Below, piece by piece: positions 59,454-64,000 of a stretch of 64,000 nt of DNA; the stretch's first letter is position 1; every line of letters begins with the position of its first letter. Origin of the DNA: Acephala macrosclerotiorum (lineage: Eukaryota > Ascomycota > Leotiomycetes > Helotiales > Mollisiaceae). A model generated the notes under the pieces. That model had not been told where the DNA came from. It did not search any database and was given only the letters and a program-made list of their open reading frames with translations. A program made the translations under genes and the position numbers. The stretch is taken from positions 89,743 through 153,742 of the forward strand of contig MU119288.1 in assembly GCA_014904845.1 (NCBI GenBank). The letters run 5' to 3'.

Positions 59454-60895
59454 ATGAAGCTATTCGCACCGTTCCTCCTTCTGGCAGCTTCTGCTCAAGC
59501 CCATTGTGAGTACCGTTCTGAGCATCTGGATACAATAAAATTTCCTTCTGACCGAAACGAACAGACAGATTCTCAAAACTGATCGTAGACGGAACGACCG
59601 ACGCCAAAGAATGGGTCTACATCCGCGAGACCAAGAGTTACCAAGATGATCACAGAGTCATAGACGTCAATAGCGTAGACCTCCGTTGCTTCCAAACGAA
59701 GGGCTCAGCAGGAACTGCGACAATTGCTGCCGGAGGATCACTTAGCTTCGTCGCAGACTAAGGTGTTGATCGTCCAGGGCCTGTCCAGTTCTACATGGCC
59801 AGGGTACCGGACGGACGACGATTGGTGCTTTGGATGGGTCAGGGAAAGTCTGGTTCAAGGTGGCGTGTTAGGGACACACTATTACTAGGAAAGGGGTTGA
59901 ATGGCCAACCTACAGTACGCAAAACCTCACCATTTCCTAGTTATGTACACTGACACTGGCAAAGCCCCAACAATCCAGAAGAACGTGTCGTTCAAATACC
60001 GAAGAACCTTCCAAGTGGTGACTATCTTGTCTGTATTCCCTACGAAAGCAACGCTCCGGACTTTCACTCCGGACTCTTGAAAAGGCTAACCACAGAGCTT
60101 GAAAATATCCACTTTAAACTTTTACAAAGGTTTTATAACGTTCATAAACTCTTTACAAAGGTTTTATAACATTTACAAGGCTTTAAAACTATATAAAGAA
60201 GGTGAATAAGCTTTCGTATGCTTTTATAGAGGTTAAAATCAAAGATTAAAGCCACTCGAAGAAATCCCGAGCATTTATAAAAGCTTTTATCTTTTGGAAT
60301 TTAAAAGTTGAGACTACCCGAGGAGATTCCGAGTATTATAGGGGCCCTTGTCTTTCGAAATGCTTCGAGCCGCTTAAAAAAAAGTTGCTAAACGTGCTTT
60401 AAACGTGCTTTAAAGTCTATTTTCTCGAATATTAACGTTAAAAAAACGAGAATAAAAAGAATTATTTTAAAATCAAAAATTTAATTAAAGCAAATCCTTA
60501 CATGCAAGCATAATGAGCGCAAGCAGGCAAGCAAGCAAGTATAAATATAAAGAGCAGCTCAAAAAGAAGGGCTTTTATAGAAATGAAAGTGGGCTCATTG
60601 CGACTCACTACGGCTCACTCGAGCTTTAGTACTTTTGGCGCCCATTCCTTGGCAGACCCAGTCGCAAAACGGACAGTCCAATAAGAAGAGGTTATTGGAA
60701 GTCTGTGCTCTCCCTGTTTTTTGGCATAAAAGTCCGGAGCATGCTTTTGTAGGGATTGAGAGTATTGCGTTGCATCAAGCATAGCAAGCTGGCGGTGCCC
60801 AGTTCTACCTTTCTTGTGCGCAGGTCAAAGTTACAAATGGCGGAAGTGGGACTCCAGGTCCTCTTGTGGCGTTTCCTGTCAAACGGAGGTGCTGT
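59454..60895 (+). pseudogene. AA9 lytic polysaccharide monooxygenase pseudogene
   Basis: A relic of an AA9 (former GH61) copper LPMO, a secreted enzyme that oxidatively cleaves cellulose. ATG at 59454, signal peptide MKLFAPFLLLAASAQA, then His1 at the predicted mature N-terminus (HYRFSKLIVDG) across a 59-nt intron (59506-59564). VNSVDLRCFQ and GTATIAAG follow, then a TAA at 59759-59761. PGPVQFYMARVPDG follows, then a frameshift before GALDGSGKVWFK and another frame for PKNLPSGDYLV. The coding sequence is then cut by a 717-bp TIR element. On its far side it resumes as IESIALHQA, a stop, and [30 protein letters not shown], the usual C-terminal core with the second Cys and axial-Tyr region. Clearly dead. 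Confidence 0.88.
60038..60754. mobile_element. TIR DNA element (MITE-like), 717 bp
   Basis: Inserted in the AA9 pseudogene. The left end CCCTACGAAAGCAACGCTCCGGACTTT and the reverse complement of the right end (CCCTACAAAAGCATGCTCCGGACTTT) form terminal inverted repeats of about 26 bp with three differences. ATT is present on both sides (60035-60037, 60755-60757) as a likely 3-bp target duplication; removing the element plus one ATT restores the LPMO reading frame. Inside there is no transposase, only AT-rich sequence with repeated AAGGTTTTATAAC-type words. The 3-bp duplication would suit a PIF/Harbinger-type non-autonomous element, but the family is uncertain. Confidence 0.75.
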
Positions 60896-61228
60896 GAGTG
60901 ATCAATCTTGATTGATTGAAGCCTTATTTTACAGTCCGAATGCCCTCTTTTATCATGTCCTGCCGATCGTCATTTCCAGAGTGGGGCATCAACCCCTGAC
61001 TTTCGACATTTCCTGGAGTGTACAAGGTCTCGGATCCTGGTCTTATTCTGCCGGTCTATCCAGTCCCTACTAGCTATACTCCACCTAGACCTGCTGTCTG
61101 GGAGGGTTAAACATTTAGGAAACATGAGAGAGGATTGTGAGAAGGGTTCACGGGAGAATAACCAGTAGATAATCGACAAAAAACTATTGTATCGTAAGAG
61201 TCCCCAATGCAGCCCCGATCTCAATGCC
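60896..61228. other. Intergenic region
   Basis: Between the AA9 relic and the UstYa-like gene. No feature recognised. Confidence 0.4.
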
Positions 61229-62242
61229 TTACACTAGTGGTAATGTCCTACCTACGGGATCTAACTCCTTAATACCTTCCGGAGTAACATTAATCAATTT
61301 CCACTCCTCATCGCTAACATTGACCTGATTTTCCTCTTTCCACCTCAGAATCCCCTCAAAATCCCTGCATTTCTGCTCAACACTAAAATCCGGAAACGGA
61401 CCCGGCGTACCCCGTACTTTCCCAAAAGTAATCATCTCCATATCAGCATGACACATCAACGCCTGCAACAACATATACTGGCAATGCCCAAGATGTGCTT
61501 CGAAGGGGAATGAGTCTGTATGAGTCCAGAATTCGCCGTAGTAGTCTTTGTGAGCAAGCTTGCGAAACATGTTGAGGCAGTGGATTTGGTGGAAGACGTT
61601 GGGGAGCGCCATGTAGGTCTTCTTGTTCGGGTTGGGGTGGTTTGGAATGTTGTAGCTAGACGGCCAGGGCCAAAGCTCCGAGGGGTTTTTGCCCGTTGGG
61701 ATCATTTCTGAGGCGGTGAAGGCCAGGGCGTGAGTATCGGCCAAACGCTCCCACGCCGCGTCGACGTCTGGAGATGGTGGGAGTTGGAAGAGTGATGGTG
61801 GATTCTGAGGCCAGAATGAGCCGTTGGTGTGGATGTTGGTGAAGCTGATGGGGAGCTTGTCGAAGATGGGTGCTACGAAAGGTCAATCCTGGTTACATGA
61901 AAGTTCGAGGAAAGCGAGACGATGGAGATGGCGCTTACAGTACGTGCTCGTGAGTTTGATTAATCGATTGTTGCTGTTGGTCTCGATGCTCTTCGTGTTC
62001 TGGTAGGAATGGAATAGAACAGTAATTGCGGCGATGAAGAGGAGGCAATTGATTGTCGCGATGATGACGCTGAGATTAGCGATACATGAGCTCGACGGGT
62101 CGAAGTCATGTCGTGTATTACGCAACTTCAAGGAGGAGAGAAATCGTCTCCATGGTGAAGTGGGAGAATGATGTTGGAGTAGAAACTCTTCGTCCTCGCG
62201 ATCGTTGTTGAGGCTATCATTGTCCTTCACGGGTTGGTACAT
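61229..62242 (-). CDS. UstYa-like (DUF3328) oxidase
   Basis: A 315-aa prediction in two exons (61939-62242 and 61229-61872, 66-nt intron). The family acts on ribosomally made peptides (ustiloxin, phomopsin and related dikaritins) and other fungal metabolites, making oxidative ring closures or similar changes at membranes. Seen: a single N-terminal membrane span at about residues 53-77 (type II topology), then the two family motifs HQIHC (196-200) and HLGHC (228-232), the latter followed by YMLLQALMCHADME. The usual Asp two residues after the second HC is replaced (HCQY). It is divergent from the repeat precursor at 62821, with about 580 bp between starts, which suggests a shared promoter. The C-terminal end may differ by a small exon. 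Confidence 0.85.
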
Positions 62243-62820
62243 TGTGTCTTCGTATGGTGTAGAAAGTGGTGGGGGTCTGGGATAGAAGTGAGGAGGGCTT
62301 CGGGGAATCAGTTGTCTCAACGAAATAGCTTTGATCAGGCTCTGCGGACAACGTCAAGGCCAAGTTATTGTAGGATCCTTACCTCACAATTGATAATCAC
62401 TTTCATGCTGGGCGAAGGAGCGTTTCGAGCAGTCTGCATCTGAGCGTGTGTAAGCGTGTGGTTACATCGCAGGGGGCGTAGGTAGACACCTGAAGATATC
62501 ACACTTCATGGCTATTCTTGAACCGTCGTGATTCCTTCGTTCACACACGCTCCTTTGTTGCAGATATGAATCGCTGTCAGAGAAGACAGAAGTGTTCGCT
62601 GATATGGCAGACATATTTGGAGCTTCCTGATATGGCACACTAGAGTCCTTCAGCCATCCAAGTAACCCGCAACATGTAGCCTTGCTTTTCAAGTTCAAAG
62701 GGGATTGCATACTCAGAAGGGCATATAAGTCTCGACTGTCCCCTTAACTTCGCATCAACAAACTTCTATCAAAAATACTCTCATCTCAAGCTAAACTTCT
62801 TCAATCTCGCCCTCGCCAAG
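62243..62820. promoter_or_regulatory. Shared divergent promoter region
   Basis: 578 bp between the UstYa-like start and the precursor start. A TATAAG box lies at 62724-62729, 92 bp before the precursor ATG, followed by a CT/CAA-rich leader. ORFs in the interval look spurious. Confidence 0.5.
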
Positions 62821-63344
62821 ATGCAATACACCAAATTCCTTCTCTGCCTTGCAGGCGTCTCTTCCATTGCCTCCGCCTTGGCCATCCCAAGTGTCGAGAA
62901 CGCTGTCTCTATCCGTGCTGAGGAGGCATACACCGGACCGGGAGGTAAGTGAAGCTCCTGAAAATTGTGATACTCCTGACCATTTACTGACCAAAGTGCA
63001 GGCGTGTCTATTCTCAACCGAGATGTTGATGCCTATACTGGACCTGGAGGTAAGCGAGCTCGGTCATGATTGTGTACCCCAGACTTATCTATGTTTAGGA
63101 GTTTCCCTCCTCAACCGAGAGGTGGAGTCTGATGCCTACACTGGGCCAGGAGGTTTGTGACACTCATACTAAATGTACGATACTATGATTGACGATGAAC
63201 TACGTAGGAGTGTCCATTCTCAATCGAGAAGAAGCCTCGACCGAGGCCTACACTGGCCCAGGTGGTAAGTTCACACTGGCACGAAAGCACAGCTAGTGCC
63301 AAATTGAATCATGCACAGGTGTATCCATCTTGAACCGCAAGTAA
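62821..63344 (+). CDS. Secreted repeat precursor peptide, candidate RiPP precursor
   Basis: A 102-aa prediction in five exons (62821-62944, 63002-63049, 63099-63152, 63208-63264, 63319-63344). A signal peptide (MQYTKFLLCLAGVSSIASALA) and a short leader are followed by four repeats, each AYTGPGGVS(I/L)LNR, with Tyr at about 37, 53, 71 and 90. The spacers are short and acidic and end in EA or DA. All four introns (57, 49, 55, 54 nt) fall in the same Gly codon after TGPG, in phase 1, so each internal exon is one repeat. There are no cysteines in the mature part. This matches dikaritin-type RiPP precursors and Kex2-processed repeat proteins in build; the neighbouring UstYa-like gene favours the first. 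Cleavage sites are single Arg, not KR. The core is not one I recognise. Confidence 0.85.
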
Positions 63345-64000
63345 AACTCTGGAGGTATGTCAATGGTTGGGAAAAGTGAGGGTGTAAAGGAACTCGATTG
63401 GGAAGGACGCACTCGTTACGCGGAGATTTCATGGTAGCAATATAGGAATGAAGGCACAAATTTGACGAGACACTATTACATGACCAAAGTGATTGATGCC
63501 TAGAAACTTAGTCCTGCGTATGTGAATATTTCTGTTGAAGTGTACAAAATAAGGAAGAATATAGCACGGAAGGAGTGTGGTGGTTGCTTCGTCCGCCCGT
63601 TTTCGGATCGTGCCGCAAATTGCCCTGACAAGCAGTGCGTAGACCTTGCATGTTTTCCCTCGGCCCAAGAAATCGATTTTCTAGAGGGCGGCGCATTCTC
63701 TGACTTTGATGCAAGGACGAATGGAACCCTTTTGGATGCATCTGACACGTGCGTGGGGCCGTGGGGCCAATCACATCGTCTGTCCTCACAGGTGATTCCG
63801 TAAGATTACCGGGCCAAGCCTTCCTTAGGACGGATTAATCTTAGCCTAGATCCAATTATTCCCTACACCATGTCATACATGAAGCTTACATGCAGCTGAC
63901 ATAAGGCTTGGATGGATCCGCACTGTTTTGTAGCCTTGTCTATACCGAGCCTCACAGCAAACAAAAATAATATGGGAATAACAATGCGGCGCTGTAGATT
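63345..64000. other. No gene seen
   Basis: The window end holds only overlapping short ORFs on both strands without features. Further genes of the possible cluster may lie beyond 64000. Confidence 0.4.

Noticed and set aside
61229..61744. UstYa-like protein starting at the internal ATG (61744)
   Set aside because: That start would remove the membrane span and first exon, which join in phase by a good GT-AG intron.
62821..63344. Alpha-pheromone precursor
   Set aside because: The repeat-and-spacer layout is similar and the EA/DA spacers fit, but the core lacks the Trp/Cys-rich look of Pezizomycotina alpha-pheromones, there are no KR sites, and a UstYa-like gene is adjacent.
1..64000. tRNA and rRNA genes
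   Set aside because: I looked for B-box-like GGTTCGAANCC words with a matching acceptor stem and found none convincing by eye. A tRNAscan run would settle it.

Overview
The window looks like a piece of a filamentous ascomycete genome (Pezizomycotina; a Leotiomycete-like fungus is my best guess, but the class is inference). The signs are many genes with 45-75 nt GT-AG introns, a HET-domain protein, a fungal phytochrome, UstYa-type and tannase-family proteins, and AT-rich blocks that look like repeats destroyed by RIP (repeat-induced point mutation).

Layout. 1-8.7 kb: a HET-domain gene with an N-terminal zinc-finger-like motif (minus), a small secreted protein (plus) and two short AT-rich blocks. 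8.7-12.5 kb: a dead tannase/feruloyl esterase and a frameshifted Cys-rich secreted protein. 12.7-16.5 kb: a catabolic-looking pair, an SCP2-type thiolase and a flavin-dependent NtaA-type monooxygenase with one frameshift. 17-23.1 kb: decayed transporters (a DUR3-like symporter with a large internal deletion, a JEN-like carboxylate permease), decayed fragments and one unknown gene. 23.5-25.8 kb: a SAM-domain regulator with a fungal transcription-factor middle region. 27.0-31.0 kb: an intact fungal phytochrome hybrid histidine kinase. 32.7-40.1 kb: a gene-free AT-rich block holding a RIP-mutated retroelement. 41.1-51.1 kb: an intact tannase-family esterase, a CHORD-like Cys/His repeat protein, degraded ORFs, a 2-hydroxyacid dehydrogenase and a STAND-like N-terminal-domain protein. 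52-58.8 kb: an SDR pseudogene split by a solo-LTR-like insertion, a multi-TM protein and an ArsB/NhaD-type permease. 59.4-60.9 kb: an AA9 LPMO pseudogene interrupted by a TIR element.

The most interesting locus is 61.2-63.4 kb. A UstYa-like (DUF3328) oxidase is divergently transcribed from a 102-residue secreted precursor that carries four near-identical repeats built on AYTGPGG...LNR. Each repeat junction is cut by a phase-1 intron at the same codon. This is the layout of a dikaritin-type RiPP precursor with its tailoring oxidase, or of a Kex2-processed repeat peptide. I do not recognise the core sequence.

At least six recognisable genes in 64 kb are broken by nonsense mutations, frameshifts, deletions or insertions: tannase, DUR3-like, JEN-like, SDR, AA9 and NtaA-like. 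The region is an accessory, actively decaying compartment around a large RIP-mutated block. All gene models were read by eye from the sequence; exact starts and splice sites are predictions.
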